Of a DNA stretch of 64,000 bases, positions 45,210 to 55,937 are shown in pieces (within the stretch, counting starts at the first letter, position 1; each line of letters opens with the position of its first letter). Under the pieces are notes generated by a model. That model had not been told where the DNA came from and searched no databases. It saw nothing but the letters and a program-made list of their open reading frames with translations. Origin of the DNA: Ophiostoma sp. CBS 140.51 (lineage: Eukaryota > Ascomycota > Sordariomycetes > Ophiostomatales > Ophiostomataceae); NCBI GenBank assembly GCA_029298735.1, contig JANSLP010000175.1, forward strand, positions 1 to 64,000. Reading direction: 5' to 3'. Both the position numbers and the translations under genes were made by a program.

Positions 45210-48200
45210 ATGTTGCGCCGGTCACTCTGCAAAGCCAGCGGCCTTGCCGTGCCGAGTCTGGCCCGTGCTGCCTCCTCGTCGTCAAGATGCGCCATGACTG
45301 CCATGCCGCGCTCTTCGTCGACGAGCAAAGCTCTCGCTGCCGGCCGTCGTCCTCTTGCGCTCGCTGTCCATCAGCAGCAGAAGCGCTTTGCCAGTGCCAC
45401 GCACTCGGCGCCGGATCCGAACGACAACTTCTTGTCGGGCAACGCTGCCAACTACATCGACGAGATGTACCTGCAGTGGAAGCACGACCCCAAGAGCGTC
45501 CATGTCTCGTGGCAGGTCTACTTCAAGAACGTCGAGAGCGGTGACATGCCCATCTCCCAGGCTTTCACGCCGCCGCCCTCGCTCGTCCCCAGCTCGTCGG
45601 CTGGTGTTCCCGGCCTGGCTGCCGGCTCCGGTCTTGGCCTCGCTGAGGGCGCTGAGGTCGACAACCATCTGAAGGTGCAGCTGCTGGTGCGTGCGTACCA
45701 GGCCCGTGGTCATCTGAAGGCCGACATCGATCCCCTTGGCATCCGCAACGACGAGTCCAAGGGCTCTGGCAAAGACAAGCCCAAGGAGCTCACCCTGGAG
45801 CACTACCAGTTTACCGAGAAGGACCTCGACACCGAGTACACCCTTGGCCCTGGCATTCTGCCTCGCTTTAAGCGCGAGGGCCGCGAGAAGATGACCCTGC
45901 GTGAGATTGTTGCCGCCTGCGAGAAGATCTACTGCGGCTCGTACGGTGTCGAGTTCATCCACATCCCCGATCGTGAGAAGTGCGACTGGCTGCGCGAGCG
46001 CATTGAGGTGCCCCAGCCCTTCAAGTTCTCGATTGACGAGAAGCGCCGCATCCTGGACCGTCTCATCTGGTCTTCCAGCTTCGAGTCGTTCCTGTCGACC
46101 AAGTACCCCAACGACAAGCGTTTCGGTCTGGAGGGTTGCGAGACCCTCGTGCCCGGCATGAAGGCCCTAATTGACCGCAGCGTCGACTACGGCGTCAAGG
46201 ACATTATCATTGGCATGCCCCACCGTGGTCGTCTCAACGTCCTCTCCAACGTCGTCCGCAAGCCCAACGAGTCCATCTTCAGCGAGTTCGCCGGTACCGC
46301 CCACGCCGAGGATGAGGGTTCTGGTGATGTCAAGTACCATCTGGGCATGAACTTTGAGCGCCCTACCCCCTCGGGCAAGCGCGTCCAGCTGTCGCTCGTC
46401 GCCAACCCCTCGCATCTGGAGGCTGAGGACCCCGTCGTTCTGGGCCGCACCCGCGCCATCCAGCACTACAACAACGACGAGAGCACCCACCGCAGCGCCA
46501 TGGCTGTTCTCCTGCACGGTGACGCCGCTCTCGCTGCCCAGGGTGTCGTCTACGAGTGCCTGGGTTTCCACTCGCTGCCCGCTTTCTCCACCGGCGGTAC
46601 CATCCACCTGGTCGCCAACAACCAGATTGGTTTCACCACTGACCCCCGCTTCGCTCGCTCGACCCCCTACTGCACAGATATTGCCAAGGCCATTGATGCG
46701 CCCGTGTTCCACGTCAACGCCGACGACGTTGAGGCTGTCAACTTTGTCTGCCAGCTAGCTTCAGACTGGCGCGCCGAGTTCAAGCAGGATGTCATTATCG
46801 ACATGGTCTGCTACCGTAAGCACGGCCATAACGAGACGGACCAGCCGTCCTTCACCCAGCCGCTGATGTACAAGCGCATTAACGCCCACCGCCCTCAGAT
46901 TGACATCTACGTCGACAAGCTGCTGCAGGAGGGCACCTTCACCAAGGAGGACGTTGAGGAGCACAAGCAGTGGGTGTGGGGCATGCTGGAGGAGAGCTTC
47001 TCCAAGTCCAAGGACTACCAGCCGACCTCCAAGGAATGGACCACCTCTGCCTGGAACGGCTTCAAGTCGCCCAAGGAGCTGGCCACCGAGATCCTCCCCC
47101 ACAACCCCACCGGTGTTGACCAGAAGACTCTGGAGCACATTGGTGAGGTCATTGGCACCGCACCGGAGGGCTTTACTGTCCACCGCAACCTGAAGCGTAT
47201 TCTTTCTGCCCGCACCAAGTCTGTGACTGACGGCAAGAACATTGACTGGTCGACTGCCGAGGCTCTTGCTTTCGGTTCCCTGGTCTCGGAGGGCCACCAC
47301 GTCCGTGTGTCTGGCCAGGATGTCGAGCGTGGTACCTTCTCGCAGCGCCACGCCGTCTTCCACGACCAGGAGACGGAGGACACCTACACTCCCCTGCAGC
47401 ACGTCAGCAAGGACCAGAGCAAGTTTGTCATTTCCAACTCGTCGCTGAGCGAGTTTGGTGCTCTTGGTTTCGAGTACGGTTACTCGCTGACGTCGCCCAA
47501 CGCCCTTGTTATGTGGGAGGCCCAGTTTGGTGACTTTGCCAACAACGCGCAGTGCATCATTGATCAGTTCATTGCCTCTGGTGAGGTAAAGTGGATGCAG
47601 CGCAGCGGTCTTGTCATGTCGCTGCCGCACGGTTACGACGGCCAGGGCCCCGAGCACTCGTCGGGCCGTATTGAGCGGTACCTGCAGCTGTGTAACGAGG
47701 ACCCCCGCGTGTTCCCGTCGGCCGACAAGCTGGAGCGCCAGCACCAGGACTGCAACATGCAGATTGCCTACATGACTACCCCCGCCAACCTGTTCCACAT
47801 CCTGCGTCGCCAGATGAACCGCCAGTTCCGCAAGCGTGAGTCTTTTCCCCCATGTTTTTGTCAACATAATTATGTCCCGCCCCGTTCCAGTACTAACACA
47901 TTGTAGCCCTCATCATCTTCTTCTCCAAGTCGCTGCTACGTCACCCCATTGCTCGCTCGAACATTGATGACTTCACCGGCGACTCGCAGTTCACTTGGAT
48001 CATCCCCGATCCGGCCCACGAGGAGGGTGTGATCAAGGGCAACGACGAGATTGACCGTGTGATTCTGTGCTCTGGCCAGGTGTATGCTGCCCTGCACAAG
48101 TACCGCGCCGACAACAAGATCGACAACGTCGCCATTACGCGTGTTGAGCAGCTGCACCCCTTCCCGTGGCAGCAGCTGAAGGAGAACCTGGACTCGTACC

Positions 48201-48448
48201 CCAACGCCAAGACGGTGGTGTGGGCCCAGGAGGAGCCGCTCAACGCCGGTGCGTGGTCGTTCACGCAGCCGCGCATCGAGACGGTACTGAACCAGACGGA
48301 GCACCACGACCATAAGCACGTGATGTACGCCGGCCGCAACCCCAGCGCGTCGGTGGCCACGGGTACCAAGTCGTCGCACACCAAGGAGGAGCAGGATCTG
48401 CTTGAGATGGCCTTCACCGTCAAGCAGGACAAGCTTAAGGGCGAGTAA
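45210..48448 (+). CDS. KGD1: 2-oxoglutarate dehydrogenase E1 component, mitochondrial
   Basis: Thiamine-diphosphate-dependent E1 of the 2-oxoglutarate dehydrogenase complex in the citric acid cycle; it decarboxylates 2-oxoglutarate and passes the succinyl group to lipoyl-E2. Exons are 45210-47835 and 47907-48448, with a 71-nt intron (GTGAGT, TACTAAC, TTGTAG), giving 1055 residues, the normal length. An Arg/Ala/Ser-rich targeting peptide covers about 50 residues. The N-terminal E1 element NAANYIDEMYLQWKHDP follows near residue 75. The catalytic part has GMPHRGRLNVLSNV near 335, then HGDAALAAQGVVYE and NNQIGFTT, the diphosphate site at about 435-475. The C-terminal transketolase-like half includes LSEFGALGFEYGYSLTSPNALVMWEAQFGDF. 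The ATG context is CACCATGT. It is surely functional by sequence. LIP2 in this window provides the first step toward lipoyl groups for its partner E2. Confidence 0.96.
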
Positions 48449-49197
48449 AGAAAGGATGTGGATGTTGCACGTTCAAAAGATTCCCAAGATGAAGCGGGAA
48501 CTGTGAGAGGGGAGAACGGAATGAAGAGACGGCAGATGGAGCTCTGCTAAGAGATGGAAGCATTATCTACTTCTGGATACGGCAACATTCTCTTGACATG
48601 GCTCCTTTTGTGTGTCCCTTCTTTTCTTTCTCTTGTTTTGTTGTTACTGTCTATTTTTGTTTGATTGTTGTTGCTTTCTCTCTTTTGTTGTCTTTTATTT
48701 CCCCCTTTGCGTCAATTTCTCCCTAGTCGCATTCACCAACAACCACCACCCTCGAGATACAAAACTCGCTGTAAAAATATTGTGATAAAAATATCAACCC
48801 ACACGAACAAATCCTTTTCTGTACTAAAACTACCAAAAAATAATTACAACATTGCATAAGCGGGACGGGGGTGTGGAAAAATAGAACCGCCAATGGGGGA
48901 TATTGCATAGGGGAAACGGATTTTGTTTTGCATCTACTTGATTTTGCTTTCTCATTTCTTTGCATATATAGAGCAACTGGTTTACCGTTTTCATTGCCAT
49001 TCACTACTTCTCATGATGTTCAATAAAACGGAAAGGACTCTCGGTCTGACAATATATCCGTTCGACCATTAGAGTTGTTCTCACAAAAATACAATTTCAC
49101 ATGACTTGTGCTTCTCTATGTGATTCATTTGTCTATGTGACTTTTCTCGCAATATATGCTCCGATTCTAAATGACAGGTTCCAGTGACTGCGGATGT
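48449..49197. other. convergent 3' region of KGD1 and CIA1
   Basis: KGD1 and CIA1 end toward each other. T-rich DNA (48590-48720) and AATAAA-like sequences near 49022 fit polyadenylation regions for either gene. No gene is seen. Confidence 0.45.
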
Positions 49198-50970
49198 CTA
49201 TGCAACAATCTCCCATGGCCGGACCACACCGTCGTCGCCGGTCGTGACCAGCATCTCTTCCACGCCTCTCCGCTCAGTGCCCGAGTCGAAACGACGGCAC
49301 CATGTAATGTTGTTGATCTCGTACGGGCCGTGGGCGCTAGCAACTGTACTGACGACACGCCAGTGCTTGGTCGGGGCGGTGCTGTGGTGGGCAACGTGAG
49401 AGTGCGTGTGAGGTTGGGTCTCTTCTTCGTGGTCGTGGGAATGGTCATGATCGTGAGAGTGGTCATGTACGTGGTCATGGCTGTGGTCGTGATCGTGATC
49501 GTGGCTGTGATCGTGTCCATGATCGTGACTGTGATCATGGCCGTGTGCGTGGCTGTGACCGTGGGCATGGTTGTGGTTGTGGCTGTTGATACGGCCAGGG
49601 CTGCGACTGCGGCCATTGGAGGCAGCTGGTGCCGCATCCGTGCCATTGGTCATATGAACATCGCCATCAAGCATAGCAGCAGCCTCGTCCTCGGCGGTCG
49701 CCTCGTTGTCGGGCGGTGCAGGGCCGTCAAGCTCGGCGTACACGACCACAGTACCGTCACTGCCCGTGCTGGCAATCAGGCCGTTGGATCCACTCCAGGA
49801 AGCCGAGTAAATGTCCCGCGTGTGGGCCTTTGGCAGAACGGCAGTGCATGTCCACGGCTCGTGCAACGAGCGGCGCATCGTATTGGGAACACCGCCAAGG
49901 TTGCTGCGGAACAGAGGGTTGGCGCCTTGTGCTGCTGCATCGCCACTTGCCTCCTCGTCCTCGTTCTCCTCTTCCAGCTCCCAGATCCGCAGAGTCTGGT
50001 CGGCAGACCACGTCAACAGACGAGGGAACCGCTTGCGCGTCGGGTCGGCCTCCCATTGCACACCCCAGACGGTGCCCGCATGTCCCTCCAGAACGGCCAC
50101 ACACACCCACTCGCCGTCGCCGTCCTCGCGCCAGATGCGGATCGTGTTGTCATAGCTCGTGCTCGCCAGCACATCGAGGCTGTAGTGTTTCCCACTGCCG
50201 CTGCGGCGACCGGGGACATCCGGGCACCAGGCAACACACTTGACATCACCCTCGTGCTCATTGAGCACGGCCACCGTCTCCCATTCGTCATCGTCCTCGT
50301 CGCCACCGACGTCCTCCCAGATCCAGACTGACTTGTCGCGGCTGCACGTGGCCAGGTACTGGCCCGAGGGCGAAAAGGCAACGCTCTTGATCTCGTGCTC
50401 CTGGCCCTCGAGCACCAGTGTAAACTCCCAGCCGTCGTCCTCTTCGTCGTTGTCACCACCATCGTTGTCGTTGTCACTGTCACCTGCGGCTGTTGCTGCC
50501 CGTCGGTTGACAGCCGTCACTTCAGTCTCCAGTCCACCTCCACTTGCCGCACCTCCAGACTCGCCGTTCTGCTCATACCGCCAAAGCCCCGCCGTCGAGT
50601 CGAAACTGCCCGTCACCAGGCACAGCTTGTTGGGCGGCAGGCTGGGCTTCCATGTGGCCGACCGAATGGACCTGCTGTGGCCGCCCGTCAAGGTACTGTG
50701 GGCAGAAAAGGTGGCGAGCGAGAAGATGGTGACGGATTTGTTGTGGGCCGTGGCCAAGAGCGGGAGGGTGGGATGCGGAATGGAGTACCAGCCGCGCTGG
50801 TAGAGGTCTGGTTGGAAGGACGGCAGGGCGCGAATCTCCTTGACAGATTGCAGGCGCAAAGACTGCTGCTGGAGTGTCTGGACGGGGTTTGAGGTTGAGG
50901 CTGCCGTCGTGGTTGTCGATGATGTAACCGCCTCTGCGACCGCGGGGCCAGAGCCGGACGCGGGGTCCAT
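49198..50970 (-). CDS. CIA1: cytosolic iron-sulfur assembly WD40 protein CIA1 with a His-rich insert
   Basis: CIA1 is a seven-bladed WD40 scaffold of the CIA targeting complex that delivers Fe-S clusters to cytosolic and nuclear proteins. The 590-residue protein has no intron. Blades can be followed from YQRGWYSIPHPTLPLLATAH through GHSRSIRSATWKP, EHEIKSVAFSPSGQYLATCSRDKSVWIWED, DVKCVAWCPD, DVLASTSYDNTIRIW, GHAGTVWGV and LLTWSADQTLRIWEL to ASTGSDGTVVVYAEL. Between blades six and seven an insert contains residues 464-514, where every second residue is His (26 His, mostly HD, HS, HG and HA pairs). The last blade resumes with HWRVVSTVASAHGPYEINNITW. Yeast and human proteins are only about 330-340 residues, so acidic and His-rich loops explain the extra length. 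The His loop should bind metal ions such as Zn, Ni or Fe, but that is inferred from composition. Confidence 0.92.
   Translation of the reverse strand: MDPASGSGPAVAEAVTSSTTTTAASTSNPVQTLQQQSLRLQSVKEIRALPSFQPDLYQRGWYSIPHPTLPLLATAHNKSVTIFSLATFSAHSTLTGGHSRSIRSATWKPSLPPNKLCLVTGSFDSTAGLWRYEQNGESGGAASGGGLETEVTAVNRRAATAAGDSDNDNDGGDNDEEDDGWEFTLVLEGQEHEIKSVAFSPSGQYLATCSRDKSVWIWEDVGGDEDDDEWETVAVLNEHEGDVKCVAWCPDVPGRRSGSGKHYSLDVLASTSYDNTIRIWREDGDGEWVCVAVLEGHAGTVWGVQWEADPTRKRFPRLLTWSADQTLRIWELEEENEDEEASGDAAAQGANPLFRSNLGGVPNTMRRSLHEPWTCTAVLPKAHTRDIYSASWSGSNGLIASTGSDGTVVVYAELDGPAPPDNEATAEDEAAAMLDGDVHMTNGTDAAPAASNGRSRSPGRINSHNHNHAHGHSHAHGHDHSHDHGHDHSHDHDHDHSHDHVHDHSHDHDHSHDHEEETQPHTHSHVAHHSTAPTKHWRVVSTVASAHGPYEINNITWCRRFDSGTERRGVEEMLVTTGDDGVVRPWEIVA
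49429..49581 (-). repeat. His-dipeptide coding repeat in CIA1
   Basis: The segment consists of CAC/CAT codons alternating with GAC, AGC, GGC, GCC and AAC codons. It encodes 51 residues with 26 His. The DNA unit on the plus strand is GTCGTG-like, so slippage could change its length between strains. Confidence 0.9.
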
Positions 50971-51556
50971 TTTGTAGGGAGGGTAGACGGGACAGAAAAC
51001 GAGTAAAACGGGGGAATTGGTGTACAGAATTGAAAACAGGACGCAATTATCGGTCGTCTAAGAAGCAGTCTGCCGTTTTGTCGTTATGTTGGAGCAGGAC
51101 CGGGACCGGCGCAAAAACGGCTTTGTCGTCGTGATATGGACTGGTTAGCAGGCAACGATGGGAAAAAAAGTTATTAGCGGGATGGCGTGCAAGTCGGGCT
51201 ATCCACACTGTACATTCGCACGGAGCTCTGTTGGCCATGTTAGTGCCAGGAACGAACCAGGAGAAGGGGGAAGTAAAATGAAAGTAAATAAAACGGATAT
51301 TTGTAGCTGTGAAAATGCAATGAAGGACAGAATTTAGAGTGCTCTTGTATTGTGGTAAGGTTGTATTCCATTCCAAGAGCAAGGAAATGCCACGGCATTA
51401 TTTCTTACTTACACCACAAGCACATCACATATCTTCGGCCATCAACGATGCCTCTCACTCTCACTTTCTCTCGAAGTAATAACTTGACGAATAATACAAA
51501 ATATCCATTTTGTCTTTGTTCTAGTGTATGTACAAGGTAAACAGTTGAGGAAGCTC
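50971..51556. other. intergenic region between CIA1 start and the unknown gene's stop
   Basis: This 586 bp holds the promoter of CIA1 and the 3' region of the unknown disordered protein. No gene is seen. Confidence 0.45.
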
Positions 51557-53161
51557 CTACTCCCCAAATAAGCAGCTGCTCAGCCAGTCCGGCATCTTCC
51601 AATTCCCACAAAAACAAAATGTCGGTTCCACCTGTTGAACTGGCTCTGTACTGGCTCTTCCTCGAGGGCCGGTCGTGGTGAGCGAAGGGCAATATATAGG
51701 TACTATAGGTGTGGGTGCAGCTACTGGAGCGGGAGCAGCAGTGACGATATGCCCCTCTCCGCCTGTTCTGGGAAGCGTGGTCGTAAGATGACCACTCCCC
51801 AAGCCATCCTCTTGCCTTTCTTGCAAGAAGCTGTAGTCGCTCAGCGTCACTCGGCGTGCTGGTCGACCACCACGGGCCTCCATTTCTGCGGCATTCTGCA
51901 CAGAGGTGATAGTTGGTGTGCCATCATGTGCGCCTGGCTGGGTTGCGGGGGCTGCATTGTTTGTGACCTCGTTCTGTGGGCTGGGCAAGAAAGACGGCCC
52001 TTGTTGAATTGTACTCGGAGCTGTCTGGACGGGTGCCTGTGGCCTTTGTGGTAGAGGTCGTTCTGGTGGTTGCGCTACGGGCCTTGCAAACGGCAGAGTA
52101 TCCCGTGCCCAGGGGTGGTTCACTGTCGTATGTTGACTGACTGGCGGGCGCCAAATTGTCTGTGGTGGAATCGGAAGAAGCAAATTCTGAGGGGTCGAGG
52201 AGTGCCCGTGCAGTCGACTGAAGAACCCGCCCGTTCCAGTGCCACTGCTGCTTCGTGCTTGCTGTCTCGTGCCATTGTTTTGAGGGCGACTACAACGACC
52301 CGAGCCGAAGCCAAAACGACTTCCTGCTGTTGCCACTGCTGTTGCTGTACTGGGCGGATGGCGGTCCCTCCGTCGCTAGAGGGAGAGGCTGGAAAAGGGT
52401 CCGTTGCCGCCGGCGCCGCTGCTGCTTGTTGTCCGTATGGCCCCCATATTTCTTCTCGGCTGGTCAACTCCATAGCGCCGCAAGGCCAGACGCGCTTCTA
52501 GAGTTCGCTGTGTCTCCTCAAACGAGGGCACACCCGGTGGTGTAGGACGCCGTTTGGGAGGGCTATATTGTGGTTTCAGGGGAGCTAGAACTGTGCTAGA
52601 ACCTGGATGGGCGGCCAGTGCTTGAGCCTCGTGTTCCTGGCTTAGCTGCTTCTGCCGCCGGTTGACAAGGACTCGAAGGGGAGGGGAGATGATGGATGCT
52701 TGGAGGTCGGAAAATCCGGGATGCTCTTCGTTTGTATCCACTCTGGCGGCGCTTGTGTCGTCATTATGAACCCACGGAAGTACTTGTTGGAGTCCCGATG
52801 GATCCGTGGTGCCCGAAGTGGTCGAGGCCGGTGAGACAGGTCTTGGAGAGTTGTTGCTTGGTGCAGGTCCAGCTGTGCTGTTGACTTGAACATATGTATC
52901 ACCCTTTATCGTTGGTGTTGGTATGGATCCTGGGGGCAAGCTGGACACGGGTATGCCGGGAGCAATGTAGGCAACATCGTCGCTCTCCACAGTACTTGGT
53001 GTCTTTTCAGAAGAATCTTTGTGTCGCCACGAAGGTCGACAGCCGAGTGATTTGGAAGAAGTCCCAGCATTGGGGAAGGCGGAGTGTGCGTGAGAGGCAC
53101 AAGGGGCGCTTGACAATGACGACTGCATGGCCGTTGTCTGCACCATCCTTGCATGATTCAT
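51557..53161 (-). CDS. unknown disordered protein with in-frame UAG
   Basis: I do not recognise this gene. The ATG at 53161 opens 261 codons to UAG at 52378-52376; the same frame then stays open for 272 codons to 51557. Both parts are of one style: Pro/Ser/Thr/Gln-rich, low in hydrophobic residues, with no signal peptide or membrane helix. A short helical block FEETQRTLEARLALRRYG lies near residue 215. The C-terminus is the only compact part, PTFCFCGNWKMPDWLSSC, with three Cys and two Trp. A canonical intron that would remove the stop was not found: the acceptor-like CTCCCTCTAG is good, but upstream GT sites such as GTTGAC are poor donors. Editing of UAG to UGG would give a 534-residue protein. 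Two separate genes are unlikely, since the second part has no ATG until 39 bases after the stop and no room for a promoter. Confidence 0.5.
52365..52384 (-). other. stop-codon hairpin in the unknown gene
   Basis: On the minus strand TCCCTC (52384-52379) and GAGGGA (52370-52365) form a perfect 6-bp stem around the 8-nt loop TAGCGACG. The in-frame UAG is the first three loop bases, so its A is unpaired and preceded by U. The layout is like that in the Gag-like gene. Confidence 0.55.
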
Positions 53162-53809
53162 AAGTATACTTTAATGGGACATTGTAGGTGAGTGAAGTGA
53201 TAAAGATAATGTCGGTGGTGATGGAGGAAATATGGTGAATATCTTCTGTACAATTTGTGTATATTTGTAAATGTTCCGTAATATGCGAATGATATAAATG
53301 CAAGGGAAACAGAAAGAACCACCTGTACGCGCCTTCCCAAAAATAATTCCAAAATGGCAGAAGTAAACAAATAGGCAATACCTAATCAGGCCATACACAA
53401 TGGCTCTTTCCCCGTGAAAGGTGTGTCGAGATCAGATATCCTCCAACCATTTGATGCGAGTTGTAATCCACTCCTCTCCCTTTTCTATTTATGAGTTTCT
53501 CTTTATCTCTTGGCTTGCCTTCGACTATAGTTTGCACTGTTTTCTAGGTGTCCAAATGTGGCTGCAAAGTCAAGTCGGTGTTTGAAGGAGGTTACGGTTG
53601 TGTAATATGCAGTATGTACAGCGAGATCAGTCTGCGATTTCGGTTGCGATTGTGCGGAGCGAATGAAAGTGATGCATCTCATGCATCTGCGGCATTTTGG
53701 TCGGATTGGACGCTTCGAGTGATGCTGTCATAGGCTAACCTCCTACGCAGTAGACGTGTGGGTCACCCATGTGACCTGTAACAACTCGGTACAAACTTCC
53801 CCGTGGCCT
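53162..53809. other. intergenic region upstream of the unknown gene and downstream of GUT2
   Basis: This 650 bp is AT-rich next to the unknown gene (53160-53420) and mixed further on. It holds that gene's promoter and the GUT2 3' region. No gene is seen. Confidence 0.4.
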
Positions 53810-55937
53810 CTAGCTCGACGTCTGTTCATTCGGCTTGTCATGGCGGGAGTACATCTTGTACTCAAGGGAGGTCGAAAAGTCGAACTTGCCGGACTCAATC
53901 TGAGCACGGGTCGCTGTAAGCATGGGCTTCGGGAGACCCATAGACTCCAAGAACGCAACAGCTGTCTTGTTAGCATACAGGCTCACAGGAAAGAAAAAAG
54001 AGAAAAAAAAATAGACGGGGATGGTCTCGGCACGTACTGTCTTTCCACTCGTATTCCTGTCTCTTGCGGTCCCAGTTCAGCTCCTTGGCCATGATGTCGA
54101 TGACCTTGGGGAGAGCCTCCAGCGCCGCCTGGGCGTTCAGGAACGACAGACGGGTGCGCCGGGCCAAAACATCAATGGCCGTTTGGGCGTGCTCGTGTTG
54201 GACGGCGTAGCGCACCTCACCATCAACAAAGTCGTACAGCTCAGAAATGCGCTCACCACGAGCAGGGAAGCGCTTGTCAGTCGGGCGGCAGAGCGAACCA
54301 ACAGTCCAGGCACGGTCACCATAGCTCTCGGTCAGATGCTTGGCAACCTCCGTCTCCAGACCAAAGTGCTGGATCAGAGGGATGAAAAGCGTCCGGCTGA
54401 AGCCGTGTGCACCGATGAGACGAACCTGGTGCGTCTGGCAGGTACCGTCAAGAATGGCACCGTCATCAATAGCCTCGCTGCCGCTCACAAGGGGCACATT
54501 CGTCAACGGGCGCGGTTGCAGGCGGAACTCCTTGATGGCCGCATCAACACACTCCTCGGCCATCTGGCGGTATGTGGTCCACTTTCCACCAGCACAGGTC
54601 AGCAGCCCCGAGGGAGAAATGTCGACCAAGTGGTTGCGCACCAGCGACTCGGTATTCTTAGCCTTGGGATCCTTGACCAGAGGGCGGATGCCAGACCACG
54701 CGGCCAGCACATCGCCCCGGCGCACGTTGATATCGGGCGACAGGTAGTGGCGGATCTCGTTAAGAATCCACTCAATGGACTTGTCGTCGGGCAATGGGTT
54801 TTTGGCGATCTTAGCAGGCTCGTCCGTGGTGCCTGCAATGGTGTTGCCTTGCCACGGCAGGAAGAAAATAACACGACCATCGGACGTGGACGGGTCGATC
54901 AAGCCCATGTTGCCAGGGCTGTAGTAGCCCGGTAGAATGACGTGTACACCCGAGGCCGGGGCCACAATATCAGTGCATGTAGGGTCGTCCATCTTACGGA
55001 TGCCGTCGGTGAAGGGGCCAGTGCAGTTGATGATGCTCTTGGCACGGACGGTGATGTCCTTGGTCGACTTGCCGTTGCGCTCGGGAATGGTGTCGCGCAT
55101 AGTAGCACCCGTCAAGCGGCCATTCTCGTCCTTGGTCAACGACGTGACCTCCATGTGGTTGACAACGGTCGCACCATACAGGGCAGCCGTCATGGCGATA
55201 CTAACGTTCATCCGCGAGTCGTTGTGAGCACCATCATAATAAACCAAGGCGCCGACCAGCCCTGTCTGCTTCAGCATGGGAAAGGCGTCGATAGCCTTGC
55301 TCTTGGTCAAAAAGTACGAGCTCTCAATGCCCTCGCTTCCAGCCAGAAAGTCGTAGAACTTGGTACCAGCCCAATAGTATGGGATCTTCCAAAAACGGTC
55401 GAGCGGCAGCATGATAGGCAGCCACGAACTGAGATGCGGTGCCGTCTGCAGGAAATATTTGCGCTCCTTAAGCGCCTCCTTGACCAGCTCATACTGCGCA
55501 TAGTCTAGGTTCCACACGGCCTTTTCGAGATACCGGACGCCACCATGTACCAGCTTGGTGCTCTTGCTGCTCGTACCGCTGCTGAAATCGTCACGCTCGA
55601 CGACTGCCACCTTCAAGCCACGCGTGGCCGCATCGAGGGCCACACCAGCACCTGTAGCTCCGCAGCCAATAATGAGCATATCGTATTCGACACCCTCGTC
55701 ACCGCTCGCGCTCTTCTTCAGGTCTTCAATGTGCTCATCGCGTGGCTTCGTGCGCGGGAAGTGAGGCATCGTGAAGGAGCCATCAGCGCCGTAGATGGGA
55801 GGAGGAACAGCAGGTGCTCCGTAGCCGGGAATGTTGCGCGGGCGGTAAACATAGTAGACAAGTCCACCGGTAGCTGCGGCCGCACCGGCTGCAATGGCAG
55901 CCCGGCGGAAGGTGCCCGGGCCGAAAAAGCGAGGCAT
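53810..55937 (-). CDS. GUT2: FAD-dependent glycerol-3-phosphate dehydrogenase, mitochondrial
   Basis: Inner-membrane flavoenzyme that oxidises glycerol-3-phosphate to dihydroxyacetone phosphate and feeds electrons to ubiquinone; it serves glycerol use and the glycerophosphate shuttle. Exons are 54038-55937 and 53810-53961, with a 76-nt intron (GTACGT donor, GCTAAC branch, GACAG acceptor), giving 683 residues. Residues 12-31 form an Ala/Gly-rich membrane segment ending in YYVYRPR. The FAD-binding GCGATGAGVALDAA is at 91-104, followed by RDDFSSGTSSKSTKLVHGGVRYLE. Later family motifs are YYDGAHNDSRMNVSIAMTAA, INCTGPFTDGIRKMDDP and TCAGGKWTTYRQMAEE. The last exon supplies TVAFLESMGLPKPML...FSTSLEYKMYSRH. 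No EF hand is seen, unlike the animal enzyme. If the last intron were kept, the protein would end in a short Phe/Leu-rich tail. Confidence 0.95.

Noticed and set aside
46761..47867. 368-codon minus-strand open frame
   Set aside because: Antisense to the conserved C-terminal half of KGD1.
52376..52468. Intron of 93 nt that would remove the UAG in the unknown gene (donor GTTGAC)
   Set aside because: Length and phase fit and the acceptor is good, but GTTGAC is far from the GTRNGT donors used by every other intron in the window. Kept only as an alternative to be tested.
54021..54935. 304-codon plus-strand open frame
   Set aside because: Antisense to GUT2, which is conserved along this stretch.
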